DNA from: an uncultured bacterium
GTDB lineage: Bacteria; Actinomycetota; Coriobacteriia; Coriobacteriales; Coriobacteriaceae
Direction of reading: 5' to 3'
Assembly: GCA_905216045.1 (NCBI GenBank)
Contig: CAJMSL010000010.1
Span: 1 to 28,476, forward strand
Length of the DNA stretch: 28,476 bases
The notes beneath the pieces are model-generated. The model had not been told where the DNA came from. It saw only the letters and a list, made by a program, of their open reading frames with translations, and made no database searches. The position numbers and the translations under genes were made by a program. Positions within the stretch are counted from its first letter, which is position 1. Each line of letters begins with the position of its first letter. This document shows positions 1 to 8,635 of the stretch, one piece after another.

Positions 1-25
1 GCACCGGTTCCGAACGGAACGGTGC
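1..25 (-). terminator. Probable hairpin terminator downstream of fucO (cut by window edge)
   Basis: Arms GCACC-(G)-GTTCC and GGAAC-GGTGC form a 10-bp stem with one bulged G. It lies about 40 bases past the fucO stop on the minus strand. The expected U-tract would fall outside the window, so termination cannot be confirmed. Confidence 0.4.
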
Positions 26-63
26 GGGGCCTTTGGTTTACGCGGGTGGTTCAGGCTGTAGGG

Positions 64-1212
64 TTACAGCTGGCTCTTGTACAGCTCCACGATCTCCTCC
101 ACGCTGGTGTCGCGGGGGTTGCCGGGACGGCAGGCGTCTGCAAAAGCGGACTCTGCGAGGAACTGGATGTCCTCTTCCTTCAGGATGCCGTGCAGGTTTG
201 CGGGAATGCCCACGTCTGCGCTCAGCTGCTTGACGGCGGCGATGGTAGCATCAGCGGCTTCCACATCGTTCATCTCATCGATGCCCATAACGCCCATAGC
301 CTTGCCCACGGCACGGTAACGCTCGCCGGCAACGCTCTTGTTGTACTCCAGACCCACCGGCAGCAGGATAGCGCAAGCCACACCATGGGGAGTGTCATAC
401 AGGGCAGACAGGCCGTGTGCCATGGAGTGGACAATGCCCAGACCCACGTTGGAGATGCCCATACCGGCAATGTACTGACCCAGAGCCATGCCCTCGCGGC
501 CCTCCGGGGTGTTCTGCACAGCGCCGCGCAGACTCTGGCTGATCAGCTTGATGGCTTCCAGATGGAACATATCGGAAATGACGCAGTGACCCTTGGTGAT
601 GTAACCCTCGATGGCGTGGGTCAGCGCATCCATACCGGTGGCAGCGGTCAGACCCTTGGGCATGGAGGACATCATATCGGGGTCAACCACAGCGATCTCG
701 GGGATATCGTTGGTATCCACGCAGACGAACTTACGCTTTTTCTCCACGTCGGTGATGACGTAGTTGATGGTGACCTCGGCAGCAGTACCGGCGGTGGTGG
801 GCACTGCGATGGTGAACACCGCGTGCTTCTTTGTGGGAGCAACACCTTCCAGAGAGCGGACGTCCGCAAACTCGGGGTTATTGATGATGATGCCGATGGC
901 CTTTGCGGTATCCATGGAGGAGCCGCCGCCAATGGTCACGATGCAGTCAGCCTCGGCAGCCTTAAAGGCGGCAACGCCGTCCTGAACGTTCTGGATGGTG
1001 GGGTTGGGCTTAATCTCGGAGTAGAGGCTCCAAGCGATGCCGGCGGCGTCGAGCTCGTCGGTCACCTTAGCGGTAACGCCGAACTTGACCAGATCGGGGT
1101 CGGAGCAGACGAAGATCTTCTTGTAGCCACGACGCTGGAGCTCGCCGGGGATCTCCTTGATGGCGCCGGAACCATGGTAAGAAATGGTGTTGAGAACGAA
1201 ACGATTAGCCAT
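64..1212 (-). CDS. fucO: Lactaldehyde reductase / 1,2-propanediol oxidoreductase (iron-dependent ADH, FucO type)
   Basis: This 382-aa protein is a group III iron-dependent alcohol dehydrogenase. It would interconvert L-lactaldehyde and 1,2-propanediol with NAD(H), regenerating NAD+ during anaerobic fucose or rhamnose breakdown. Family features seen: N-terminal MANR, NAD-binding GGGSSMD near residues 96-101, a TTAGTAAEVTINYVITD segment at 139-155, and metal ligands Asp195, His199, His262 and His276, positioned as I recall them in E. coli FucO. The full length matches the family. The ATG is preceded by AGGAGG six bases upstream. No fucose or rhamnose genes are visible beside it, so it appears monocistronic here. 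Leucine codons change from mostly CTC in the first 110 codons to almost all CTG after them, which suggests a mosaic origin. A closely related diol dehydrogenase is the main alternative. Confidence 0.9.
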   Translation of the reverse strand: MANRFVLNTISYHGSGAIKEIPGELQRRGYKKIFVCSDPDLVKFGVTAKVTDELDAAGIAWSLYSEIKPNPTIQNVQDGVAAFKAAEADCIVTIGGGSSMDTAKAIGIIINNPEFADVRSLEGVAPTKKHAVFTIAVPTTAGTAAEVTINYVITDVEKKRKFVCVDTNDIPEIAVVDPDMMSSMPKGLTAATGMDALTHAIEGYITKGHCVISDMFHLEAIKLISQSLRGAVQNTPEGREGMALGQYIAGMGISNVGLGIVHSMAHGLSALYDTPHGVACAILLPVGLEYNKSVAGERYRAVGKAMGVMGIDEMNDVEAADATIAAVKQLSADVGIPANLHGILKEEDIQFLAESAFADACRPGNPRDTSVEEIVELYKSQL

Positions 1213-1254
1213 TGATAGCCTCCTATCGTGCGCGGGGCACCCGTTACGCCCCGC

Positions 1255-1326
1255 ACTATAAGTCCCATCCTAACGCTTTTGAAACGAAAAGCACGTGAGA
1301 ACGTCAAATTTGTTAAAGCGTTTCAA
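1255..1326 (-). promoter_or_regulatory. fucO promoter with two LacI/cre-like motifs
   Basis: On the minus strand, TTCAAA (1278-1283) and TATAGT (1255-1260) are 17 bases apart and form a plausible -35/-10 pair for fucO. Two related motifs with a central AAGCGTT core are present: one at 1271-1287, overlapping the -35, and GTTAAAGCGTTTCAACA starting at 1312. The second is close to the cre/LacI-family consensus TGNAANCGNWNNCA. Overlap with the -35 would suit repression. The regulator is not in this window. Confidence 0.5.
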
Positions 1327-1335
1327 CAGATGATG

Positions 1336-1371
1336 AAAAATATTGCGGCAAAGGGACAGCCCCTTTGCCGC
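1336..1371 (-). terminator. Intrinsic terminator of the DUF1275 gene
   Basis: A perfect 11-bp stem GCGGCAAAGGG / CCCTTTGCCGC (1345-1355 and 1361-1371) has a 5-base loop and is followed on the minus strand by AATATTTTT. It starts a few bases after the stop codon of the gene at 1378-2094. Confidence 0.8.
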
Positions 1372-1377
1372 ATTCGG

Positions 1378-2094
1378 CTACTTTCGACAGCCCTCTTTCC
1401 AAGCCTCGGCCGCAACCTTCCAGCGTAAGCGCAAGTCGCGCTCGCGGTCGATGAACATGATGGCAAATGCGACAAACAGCAGCAAGCTCGCCACGACGAT
1501 GGCGTGCAGGCCCATGCGCTCAATACACCAGTTGCCCAACACGGCGCCAAACACAAAGGTAAAGATCACGCCAAAGTACAGCAGGCCGTTTTCCAAAAAG
1601 CCGCGCCTGTGGGTGATGATGTAATCGTCCACGTTTTGCAGCGCGTTGCGCAAGTTGCCGATGCACATGGTCGTAGCGATGCCGTGACCGTGGATCTTGC
1701 GGAAGCTCTCGACCTGCATGCCGCAGGCAAACGAGGTGAGGCAGTTGGCGAGCAGGTTGAAATTGCCGCCCGGGATAAAGCTCACGCCCAGCAAGATGAC
1801 GGCTTCAAAGAACACCGTTACCTGGCGCCAGTGAATCACGCTGCCAAACCGCTCATGCACCAGGTCGGCAAGCATAATGCCCACGGCAAACGACACCACG
1901 GGGAAGAAGTAGCGTCCCGCAAGTGCCCAGTTGCCCTCCGAGATGCTCACGCCCACGAGCAGGATGTTGCCTGTCTGCGCGTTGGCGAAAACATGATCGC
2001 GCCCAATGTACGAATAGACGTCCATAAAGCCACCGGCGAGCGCCAAGATGATGCCCAGCTCAATAGACTCCGATATCTGTTTGGCACGCTGCAT
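1378..2094 (-). CDS. YoaK/DUF1275 family integral membrane protein
   Basis: This 238-aa, very hydrophobic protein has about six membrane segments and the features of the YoaK (DUF1275) family. These include an N-terminal helix with GGFMDVYSYI, the segment FANAQTGNILLVGV, and a central MQVESFRKIHGHGIATTMCIGNLRNA. The family has no firm biochemical role; small-molecule transport is often suggested. The start is ATG at 2094, because AGGAGG lies 10 bases upstream and the family N-terminus fits there. The frame stays open far upstream, but that part is antisense to the radical SAM gene. It has its own terminator and diverges from the gene starting at 2347. Confidence 0.85.
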   Translation of the reverse strand: MQRAKQISESIELGIILALAGGFMDVYSYIGRDHVFANAQTGNILLVGVSISEGNWALAGRYFFPVVSFAVGIMLADLVHERFGSVIHWRQVTVFFEAVILLGVSFIPGGNFNLLANCLTSFACGMQVESFRKIHGHGIATTMCIGNLRNALQNVDDYIITHRRGFLENGLLYFGVIFTFVFGAVLGNWCIERMGLHAIVVASLLLFVAFAIMFIDRERDLRLRWKVAAEAWKEGCRK

Positions 2095-2346
2095 CGTCGT
2101 GCATCCTCCTTGTTGACGACTCTCTCGTGCGTTGGCGGAAACATAGCCGCCGTTCATACTGTAACCCATTGACAACATGGCGTGCGCGCGAGACGGGTTC
2201 TCCAACGCGCAGATACACAGTCTGGAAACAAACGATCCCCGCATCGACGCGCCGATCCCCAGCTCATGTACTCCCCCAGTCTTTTTAGCCCCGTCCCAAA
2301 AAGACTGGTTACAATTACGTGCAGCATACAAACACCGGGAGGGATC

Positions 2347-4494
2347 GTGGCAAAAAAGCCTCAGCACGCTCAGAACAACCAGCGCAGTCAGCAGGGCAAA
2401 CAGGGCCAGCAGCAAAAGCGCGGCGGTAAGGCGCAGGCCACGGTCGCCCGCACCAAGCATTCCCAAGCGACGCCCGCCCGCCCCTGGCGACCGGGCCGCG
2501 ATAAGTTCCTCCCCGTCAGCCGCGCCGACATGGATGCGCGTGGCTGGGACCAGTGCGACTTTGTCTACATCTGCGGCGACGCCTATGTGGACCATCCCAG
2601 CTTTGGCATGGCCATCATCAGTCGCGTCCTCGACGCGCACGGCTACAAGGTGGGCATCATCTGCCAACCCGACTGGACCGACCCCACCAGCATCACTGTG
2701 CTCGGCGAGCCGCGCCTGGGCTTTTTGGTCAGTGCCGGCAACATGGACTCCATGGTCAACCACTATTCGGTGACCAAACACCGCCGCCACACCGACGCCT
2801 ATACCCCCGGTGGCGAGGAGGGGCGCCGTCCCAACCGCGCCGTCACGGTCTACGGCAACCTCATCCGCCAGACGTTCAAGGACGCCCCCATCATCATCGG
2901 CGGCAGCGAGGCAAGCCTGCGCCGCCTGGCCCACTACGACTACTGGCAGGATAAGCTCAAGCGCTCGGTGCTGCTCGACTCGGGCGCCGACATCCTCATC
3001 TACGGCATGGGCGAGCACGCGATTGTCGAGATTGCCGACGCGCTCGACGCGGGGCTGCCCATCGAGCAGATCACCTATATCAACGGCACCGTCTACCGCA
3101 CAGGCTCGCTCGACGAGGTCTACGACTACGACCTGCTACCCAGCTGGGACGACCTTACCGCCGACAAGCTCAACTATGCACGCAGCTTTAACGTGCAACA
3201 GCAGAATATGGACCCCATCACCGGACATCGCCTGGTAGAGCCCTATCCCAACAGCGTCTATGTGGTGCAGAACCCGCCGTCGGCGACACTCACCACCGAC
3301 GAGATGGACGAGGTGGCCGAACTCCCCTACGCACGCGATTGGCATCCCGACTACGACGCGGCGGGCGGCGTGCCGGCCTTTGCCGAGATCAAGTTTTCCA
3401 TTAGCTCCAACCGCGGCTGTTTTGGCGAGTGCTCGTTTTGCGCCCTCACCTTCCACCAGGGCCGCGTGTTGCAGATGCGCAGCCACGACTCGATCATGCG
3501 CGAGGCCGAGCTGCTCACGCGCGATCCCGAGTTTAAGGGCTACATCAACGACGTGGGTGGACCGACGGCCAACTTTAGCCGTCCCGCCTGCGACAAGCAG
3601 CTCAAGCACGGCGTGTGCAAGAACAAGCGCTGCCTGTGGCCGAGTGTGTGCAAGAACATGGTGGTCGACGAAAGCGGCTACACGCAGCTGCTGCGCGACC
3701 TGCGCCAGCTGCCGGGTGTCAAAAAGGTCTTCGTCCGCAGCGGCATCCGCTTTGACTACACCATGGCCGACGCCTCGGACGAGTTTTTGCGCGAGCTGCT
3801 GGAGCATCACGTCTCGGGCCAACTGCGCGTAGCGCCCGAGCACGTGAGCGACGCGGTGCTGTCCGTGATGGGCAAGCCGAGCCGCGCCGTCTACGATGCG
3901 TTCTGCCGCAAATTTGAGCGCTTGAACCGCGAATACGGACTCAAGCAGTACGTGGTGCCGTATCTGATCTCGAGCCACCCCGGTTCAACCATGAAGGAAG
4001 CCGTGGACCTTGCCGAGGCCGTGCGCGACATGGGCTACATGCCCGAGCAGGTGCAGGACTTCTACCCCACACCGTCCACCATGTCGACGTGCATGTACTA
4101 CACCGGCGTGGACCCGCGCACCATGGAGCCGATCTATGTAGCGCGCGACCCGCATGAGAAGGCCATGCAACGCGCGCTCATCCAGTATCGCAAGCCCGAG
4201 AACTACAAGCTCGTGCGCGAGGCGCTGGAAAAGGCTGGCCGCCGCGACCTGATCGGCTACACCAAGCATTGCCTGATCCGTCCCGTGCCGCCGCGCCCGG
4301 GCGAGACGTCTGCTGGCGGTGGGCATGGCACCGGCAAGAAGGGCGGCAAGGCCCACGGTGGCGCTGGTGATGCCGGCAAGGGGTCTAAGGGCAGCAAGAG
4401 ATACGGCGGTATGTCCCGCGCGCAGAACACCGCAGGCCGCAACCGCGCGGCACAGGGGCGTCAGGGCGCCAACGGAGGCGGTCGCCGCAACTAG
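2347..4494 (+). CDS. YgiQ family radical SAM protein (UPF0313)
   Basis: This 715-aa protein of the YgiQ/UPF0313 family is a radical SAM enzyme of unknown substrate. The order is an N-terminal domain containing YICGDAYVDHPSFG and GGSEASLRR, then the radical SAM core with CFGECSFC (Cys358, Cys362, Cys365, a CX3CX2C motif) binding the SAM-coordinating [4Fe-4S] cluster, then the family sequence around VAPEHVSDAVL and QVQDFYPTPSTMSTCMYYTG. Further cysteines (CKNKRCLWPSVC) follow the core. The last 60 or so residues are a low-complexity Gly/Lys/Arg/Ala tail. I chose GTG at 2347 because GGGAGG stands four bases upstream; an upstream in-frame ATG at 2182 has no ribosome site and falls in the divergent leader. 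It is a single gene flanked by minus-strand genes. Confidence 0.92.
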   Translation: MAKKPQHAQNNQRSQQGKQGQQQKRGGKAQATVARTKHSQATPARPWRPGRDKFLPVSRADMDARGWDQCDFVYICGDAYVDHPSFGMAIISRVLDAHGYKVGIICQPDWTDPTSITVLGEPRLGFLVSAGNMDSMVNHYSVTKHRRHTDAYTPGGEEGRRPNRAVTVYGNLIRQTFKDAPIIIGGSEASLRRLAHYDYWQDKLKRSVLLDSGADILIYGMGEHAIVEIADALDAGLPIEQITYINGTVYRTGSLDEVYDYDLLPSWDDLTADKLNYARSFNVQQQNMDPITGHRLVEPYPNSVYVVQNPPSATLTTDEMDEVAELPYARDWHPDYDAAGGVPAFAEIKFSISSNRGCFGECSFCALTFHQGRVLQMRSHDSIMREAELLTRDPEFKGYINDVGGPTANFSRPACDKQLKHGVCKNKRCLWPSVCKNMVVDESGYTQLLRDLRQLPGVKKVFVRSGIRFDYTMADASDEFLRELLEHHVSGQLRVAPEHVSDAVLSVMGKPSRAVYDAFCRKFERLNREYGLKQYVVPYLISSHPGSTMKEAVDLAEAVRDMGYMPEQVQDFYPTPSTMSTCMYYTGVDPRTMEPIYVARDPHEKAMQRALIQYRKPENYKLVREALEKAGRRDLIGYTKHCLIRPVPPRPGETSAGGGHGTGKKGGKAHGGAGDAGKGSKGSKRYGGMSRAQNTAGRNRAAQGRQGANGGGRRN

Positions 4495-4540
4495 CGCGGC
4501 GAGGCGGCATGCCGCCGTTGGCGACACGACACGCCCCACC

Positions 4541-4591
4541 AATAAAATGCCGCTCGCCGGGGCGTCGCAGAACGATTCCCCGGCGAGCGGC
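4541..4591 (-). terminator. Strong hairpin terminator between convergent ygiQ-like and PTS genes
   Basis: A perfect 14-bp GC-rich stem (4549-4562 with 4578-4591, starting GCCGCTCGCC) is followed on the minus strand by ATTTTATT, which suits termination of the PTS-glucosidase operon. The plus side is followed by the A/T-rich CGATTAATATTG, so it may also stop the radical SAM transcript. Confidence 0.75.
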
Positions 4592-4620
4592 CGATTAATA
4601 TTGTCTATCTCAAAACGTCG

Positions 4621-5991
4621 TTACTTTTTGTCGAAACGACCATAGAGCGCAAACGAGAGCGCCGCAGAGATAACCCAAGTCAAAGCGATGCAGACGACAA
4701 TCATGATCAGGTTCATGGGATTGCCGCTTGGATCGGCATAAACGGGCAACGAGGTAATGCCGGGCATAACAAAGCCGAAGCACTTTGCGCCGAGAACAAC
4801 GGTAAGCGCACCGCCAATGCCATCCGCGATCATCGCAGCGATAAGCGGAGTCCTGTTAGGAACCTGAACGGTAAACAAGGCGGGCTCGGAAATTCCCATA
4901 AATGCTGAGAAGGCGCACGTCATTGCAGCGGACTTGAGCTTTTCGTCGGTCATGCGCAGGGCTGCACCAAAAGACGCACCGCTTTCGGCGAGGTTATGGC
5001 AGAAAGAGATCGGGAGCAGATAGTCATACCCAAGCGTTGCGATATTGGAAATCTGGATAGGGCTCGTTGACTGATGCATGCCGAAGAGCACGATAAGCGG
5101 CATAAAGAAGCCCAGCAGAAAACCGGCAACGGGGCCTAACGTCGAGAATAGCCAAACGATACCGTTGGCAAGACCAAGACCGCACCAGGCACCAATCGGA
5201 GCGAGCACAAACAGGTTGACGGGAATCACGATAGCAAGGGAGAGCGCCGGAACGACAACGAGCTTAAAAAGATCCGGCACGACTTTGTCGATTGCGCGAT
5301 ATACAAAAGACAAGCCAATGACGCCAAAGATAACCGGGAACACGGAATCGGCGTAGCTAAAAATCGGCACCTCAAAACCGAACAGCGCAAGGGGCGTCTC
5401 GCCCGTACCGACAGCGTTGACAATGGTCGGGTACATCAGCGATCCGGCAACACAAAGCGCAAGCGAACGGTTGACCCGGAACTTATCAGCTGTAGACATT
5501 GCCAGCAAAAACGGCAAGAAGTAGAACGGGATATCCGAAATCATATTGAATATCGCAAAGTCGCCGGCACCCGTGTCGATTCCAAAAGCCGCGATAGCAG
5601 CCAGGATGCCCTTTACGATGCCTCCCGCCACCAGTGCGGGAATGATAGCGGAGAAGATGCCGGTGATGATATCGAATACGCGAGCCGAACCTTTTTGGAG
5701 CTCAGGCTGCTCGGCGTCGGCGGAGACCTCGCCACCCATCCTGTCACCTAGCATGGGCTCCAATTCGTCATATACCGACCCCACGCTGGCGCCGATGATA
5801 ACTTGCCACTGTCCGTCTTTAACCTGCGCGCCCAAGGCGCCGTCAAGCGTCTTAAGGGCCTCAAGGTCTGCCTTGCTATCGTCCTTCAGGTTGAATCTGA
5901 GCCTTGTAATGCAGTGCGTTGCCATAACAACGTTATCGGCGCCGCCCACGTGCTCGAGGACACAAGCGGCCAGTTCCTTCTTGTCTGCCAC
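4621..5991 (-). CDS. PTS beta-glucoside-type transporter, EIIBC
   Basis: This 456-aa membrane phosphotransferase permease would import and phosphorylate a beta-glucoside. The N-terminal EIIB domain carries the phosphorylated cysteine in ATHCITRLRF (Cys27) and ends near residue 90. The rest is the EIIC domain, with FDIITGIFSAIIPALVAGGI, the conserved SPIQISNIATLGYDYLLP and the GISEPALFTV motif. BglF-type proteins normally end with an EIIA domain of about 150 residues; here the protein stops at the end of EIIC, so EIIA must come from another locus. I prefer GTG at 5991: AGGAG lies eight bases upstream, while the in-frame GTG at 6000 overlaps that same AGGAG. The phospho-beta-glucosidase upstream ends 11 bases before it, so they form one operon. 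Confidence 0.88.
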   Translation of the reverse strand: MADKKELAACVLEHVGGADNVVMATHCITRLRFNLKDDSKADLEALKTLDGALGAQVKDGQWQVIIGASVGSVYDELEPMLGDRMGGEVSADAEQPELQKGSARVFDIITGIFSAIIPALVAGGIVKGILAAIAAFGIDTGAGDFAIFNMISDIPFYFLPFLLAMSTADKFRVNRSLALCVAGSLMYPTIVNAVGTGETPLALFGFEVPIFSYADSVFPVIFGVIGLSFVYRAIDKVVPDLFKLVVVPALSLAIVIPVNLFVLAPIGAWCGLGLANGIVWLFSTLGPVAGFLLGFFMPLIVLFGMHQSTSPIQISNIATLGYDYLLPISFCHNLAESGASFGAALRMTDEKLKSAAMTCAFSAFMGISEPALFTVQVPNRTPLIAAMIADGIGGALTVVLGAKCFGFVMPGITSLPVYADPSGNPMNLIMIVVCIALTWVISAALSFALYGRFDKK

Positions 5992-6002
5992 GACAATCAC
6001 TC

Positions 6003-7481
6003 CTACCCAAGATCCTCGCCATTAGTGGCGATACATTTCTGATACCAATAGAAAGAGTCTTTACGCGAGCGCTCCGCAGTGCCGTTGCCGCAATTATCCA
6101 GATCGACATAGATAAGCCCGTAGCGCTTGTCCATCGTAAGAGGACCGCAGGCAACAAGGTCAATGAATCCCCAGATCATGTATCCGCGCACGTCAACGCC
6201 ATCGATCACTGCTTCCTTAAGGCACTTTATGTGCTGGCGCAAATAATCGATTCGATACTCGTCGTGGATGCTGCCATCCTCCTCGACTACATCAGATGTA
6301 CCGAGGCCGTTCTCGGCGATATACAGGGGCAGCCCATAGCGGTCATACATCTGGTTAAGGGTAACCCTCAGGCCAATGGGATCGAGCTGCCAGCCCCACT
6401 CACTCGTCTCGAGATAAGGGTTCTTGTTTGCCATGACCAGATTTCCCGCAGTCTTCTCCCATCCCTGATCGCAGGTGGATACCTGGGAAAAGTAGTACGA
6501 GAAGGCCAGGAAGTCGACAGTGTTGCGAGCGATGAGCTCTTCATCGCCCGGCTCCATTTGAATCTCGATATCGCACGCGTCGAAATAGCGATTCATATAA
6601 GCGGGGTATTTTCCACGAGCCATCACATCCGTATAGAACCAGTTGGAATACTGGTCGTCGTGAATAGCCTGCATGTTATCTTCGGGACGGCAGGTGGCGG
6701 GATACGTACAGAATCGAGCGATCATGCCGCCAACGGGAGTATCGGGCGAAAGACGATGGACAATCTCGACGGCACGCGCATTGGCAACGAACTCGTGGTG
6801 CAGGCACTGGAAGATGGCTCGATCGAAGTTCTCCCCCTCTTCGTCTTTGACCAGACAGACCCCGTCCCAAGGCGAAAAACGCGCTGCATTGAACTCGTTA
6901 AAAGGCAGCCAGAAATCGACCAGATCGCCCAATTCCGTAACGATTGTCTCGACATAGCGGGCGAAGAAATCAATCGTCTTGCGATTCTTCCATCCCCCAT
7001 ATGTGGTGACAAGATTTACCGGGATGTCATAGTGGAGCATGGTGACGAAGGTTTTAATGCCGTGCTTTTTGCACTCACCCAGCATGCTTCGATACCACTC
7101 GATGCCTTCGCGGTTAGGCTCAAGATCATCTCCGTTAGGATAGATTCGGCTCCAGCAAATAGAGGTGCGGAACAGCTTGAGACCCATCTCCGCAAAAAGC
7201 GCGATGTCCTCACGATAGTGATGATAGAAGTCGTTGCCACGCCTAAACGGGTAGAACTCAACGCCGTCATCTGCGAGAGCGTTCATTAGCTCGTCATGGC
7301 AGAAGGGGTTGTTTTGATGCTTGTCCTCAATCTGGTCATGAGTCCAGGTACCATCCAGCCATCGACAATCCTGCGTCGACTTTCCCTTTCCGCCCTCATT
7401 CCAGGCGCCATCGGCCTGCGAGCACGATATGGCTCCGCCCCATAAAAAGTCGGAGTCAAACCCATGTTTTAACTTACTCAT
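6003..7481 (-). CDS. 6-phospho-beta-glucosidase, GH1
   Basis: This 492-aa glycoside hydrolase family 1 enzyme would cleave the phosphorylated beta-glucoside delivered by the adjacent EIIBC into glucose 6-phosphate and the aglycone or glucose. Seen: N-terminal FLWGGAISCSQADGAWNEGG, TSICWSRIYPNG near 107-116, acid/base Glu196 in LPFNEFN, nucleophile Glu390 in YIAENGLG, and a C-terminal KDSFYWYQKCI segment typical of the phospho-glycosidase branch. The acid/base motif is NEF rather than the usual NEP. The start is ATG at 7481 with AGGAGG just upstream; the longer frame adds 24 residues that do not resemble the family. It is first in a two-gene operon and divergent from an AraC-type gene that probably controls it. 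Confidence 0.92.
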   Translation of the reverse strand: MSKLKHGFDSDFLWGGAISCSQADGAWNEGGKGKSTQDCRWLDGTWTHDQIEDKHQNNPFCHDELMNALADDGVEFYPFRRGNDFYHHYREDIALFAEMGLKLFRTSICWSRIYPNGDDLEPNREGIEWYRSMLGECKKHGIKTFVTMLHYDIPVNLVTTYGGWKNRKTIDFFARYVETIVTELGDLVDFWLPFNEFNAARFSPWDGVCLVKDEEGENFDRAIFQCLHHEFVANARAVEIVHRLSPDTPVGGMIARFCTYPATCRPEDNMQAIHDDQYSNWFYTDVMARGKYPAYMNRYFDACDIEIQMEPGDEELIARNTVDFLAFSYYFSQVSTCDQGWEKTAGNLVMANKNPYLETSEWGWQLDPIGLRVTLNQMYDRYGLPLYIAENGLGTSDVVEEDGSIHDEYRIDYLRQHIKCLKEAVIDGVDVRGYMIWGFIDLVACGPLTMDKRYGLIYVDLDNCGNGTAERSRKDSFYWYQKCIATNGEDLG

Positions 7482-7554
7482 TTGCCCTCCTTGATCGGAT
7501 GCTCCAGCGGATAACCCAATACTAGGAAGAACAAGATGCATAAGATATCGCATA

Positions 7555-7590
7555 GAAAGCGTTTGTTTATAACATTTTTTTAGATATAAT
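7555..7590 (+). promoter_or_regulatory. Promoter of the AraC-type regulator, with cre/LacI-like motif, in the divergent region
   Basis: TTGTTT (7563-7568) and TATAAT (7585-7590), 16 bases apart, make a good promoter toward the gene at 7635. GAAAGCGTTTG (7555-7565) overlaps the -35 and shares the AAGCGTT core seen upstream of fucO. The 153-base region between 7482 and 7634 must also hold the promoter of the minus-strand glucosidase operon. TATAA/TATTAT stretches occur on that strand, but I could not fix a clear -35. Confidence 0.6.
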
Positions 7591-7634
7591 ACCGTTTAAG
7601 GCATCGATTCTACCGTTCACCCCTGGAGCACCCC

Positions 7635-8627
7635 ATGGATTCGAATCTCAAACAGCTGCTCTATACGCATACCGAGACCGAAGAGTGGCATCGCACACAT
7701 CCGGGAGAGCTCAGCCCGCGATATAACAGGGTGGAAACCACAACCATTAACGGCGAAGAGGTCTATCTGTTTGATTGGAAAGAAACTCTCGACGAAAACC
7801 CCGTGGGCCTTATCAAGGAGTCGCGCTTTACCGATATTCCTCCTCATATCAATCGGGATATGGAGCTTAACTACGTGTACGACGGCGTCTGCACGTTTAT
7901 CGTCAACGGACGGCGACTACTCCTTAAAAAGGGCGACGTGCTCATTTGCAACACCGGCGTAGTCAGAAGCGTTCCATACGTTAAGGGCGAGCATGATATC
8001 GTCATTTCGATCGTCTTCAAAAAAGAAATGTTCGATTCGTTGTTCCTGAGCCAGCTACCCGGCGCGTCACCATTAACGAATCTTCTATTTGATTTTGTGT
8101 CCAAAAACCGCGAGGCCCGAAAATATCTCATTCTTCCAGAGGAATACGCCCGACATGCGCGACGCCTCATCGAAATGCTCTTTATCGAATATCACTTTAA
8201 AGATGCCTATTCCAATGAACTCATGAGGCACCTCGCCGTCAGCCTATTCCTTGTTCTCATTCGAGGACTGTACCGACGCTCCGCAACTGATAACCAGGCG
8301 ATCATGTCGGACGAACGCATCGTGTCGATTCTGAATCATATTGAGCGAAGCTACGGCGACTGCACACTCGAAAGCATTGCGAGCGATACGGGTTATAGCA
8401 CCAGCTATCTCAGCAGCTTGATCAAGCAAAAAACCGGCAAAACGTTTTCGCAAATCAAGCTCAACCAGCAGCTCACAGAGGCGGCATATCTTCTCAATAA
8501 CACCGAGCGCAGCGTGCAGTATGTAGCCCGAAAAGTCGGCATCTCCAACATGTCATTCTTTTACTCAAAATTTAAAGAAGCATTCGGCGAAACGCCAGGT
8601 GCGATCAGGACGCATCGGTCTAATTAA
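7635..8627 (+). CDS. AraC family transcriptional regulator (cupin + HTH)
   Basis: This 330-aa regulator has an N-terminal cupin-like sensor half, with MELNYVYDGVCTFIVNGRR and LLKKGDVLICNTGV. The C-terminal AraC/XylS DNA-binding domain holds two helix-turn-helix units, around LESIASDTGYSTSYLSSLIK and VQYVARKVGISNMSFFYSKF, followed by GETPGAIR. By position, divergent from the PTS EIIBC and GH1 genes, it probably activates them in response to a beta-glucoside or its phosphate. The ligand is not deducible. ATG at 7635 has TGGAG six bases upstream. Its 3' end lies eight bases from the convergent CPBP remnant, with no obvious terminator between them. Confidence 0.88.
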   Translation: MDSNLKQLLYTHTETEEWHRTHPGELSPRYNRVETTTINGEEVYLFDWKETLDENPVGLIKESRFTDIPPHINRDMELNYVYDGVCTFIVNGRRLLLKKGDVLICNTGVVRSVPYVKGEHDIVISIVFKKEMFDSLFLSQLPGASPLTNLLFDFVSKNREARKYLILPEEYARHARRLIEMLFIEYHFKDAYSNELMRHLAVSLFLVLIRGLYRRSATDNQAIMSDERIVSILNHIERSYGDCTLESIASDTGYSTSYLSSLIKQKTGKTFSQIKLNQQLTEAAYLLNNTERSVQYVARKVGISNMSFFYSKFKEAFGETPGAIRTHRSN

Positions 8628-8635
8628 AGGCGTTA

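Noticed and set aside
22..1215. Plus-strand open frame opposite fucO
   Set aside because: It is a shadow of a gene with all iron-ADH ligands in place; the His/Gly-rich translation has no known fold.
2182..2346. Upstream ATG start for the radical SAM protein
   Set aside because: It has no ribosome site, the sequence is not family-like, and it lies in the divergent leader. GTG 2347 has GGGAGG at the right distance.
2095..3018. N-terminal extension of the DUF1275 frame to 546 residues
   Set aside because: It is antisense to the radical SAM gene and has no ribosome site. The DUF1275 family N-terminus and AGGAGG both point to the start at 2094.
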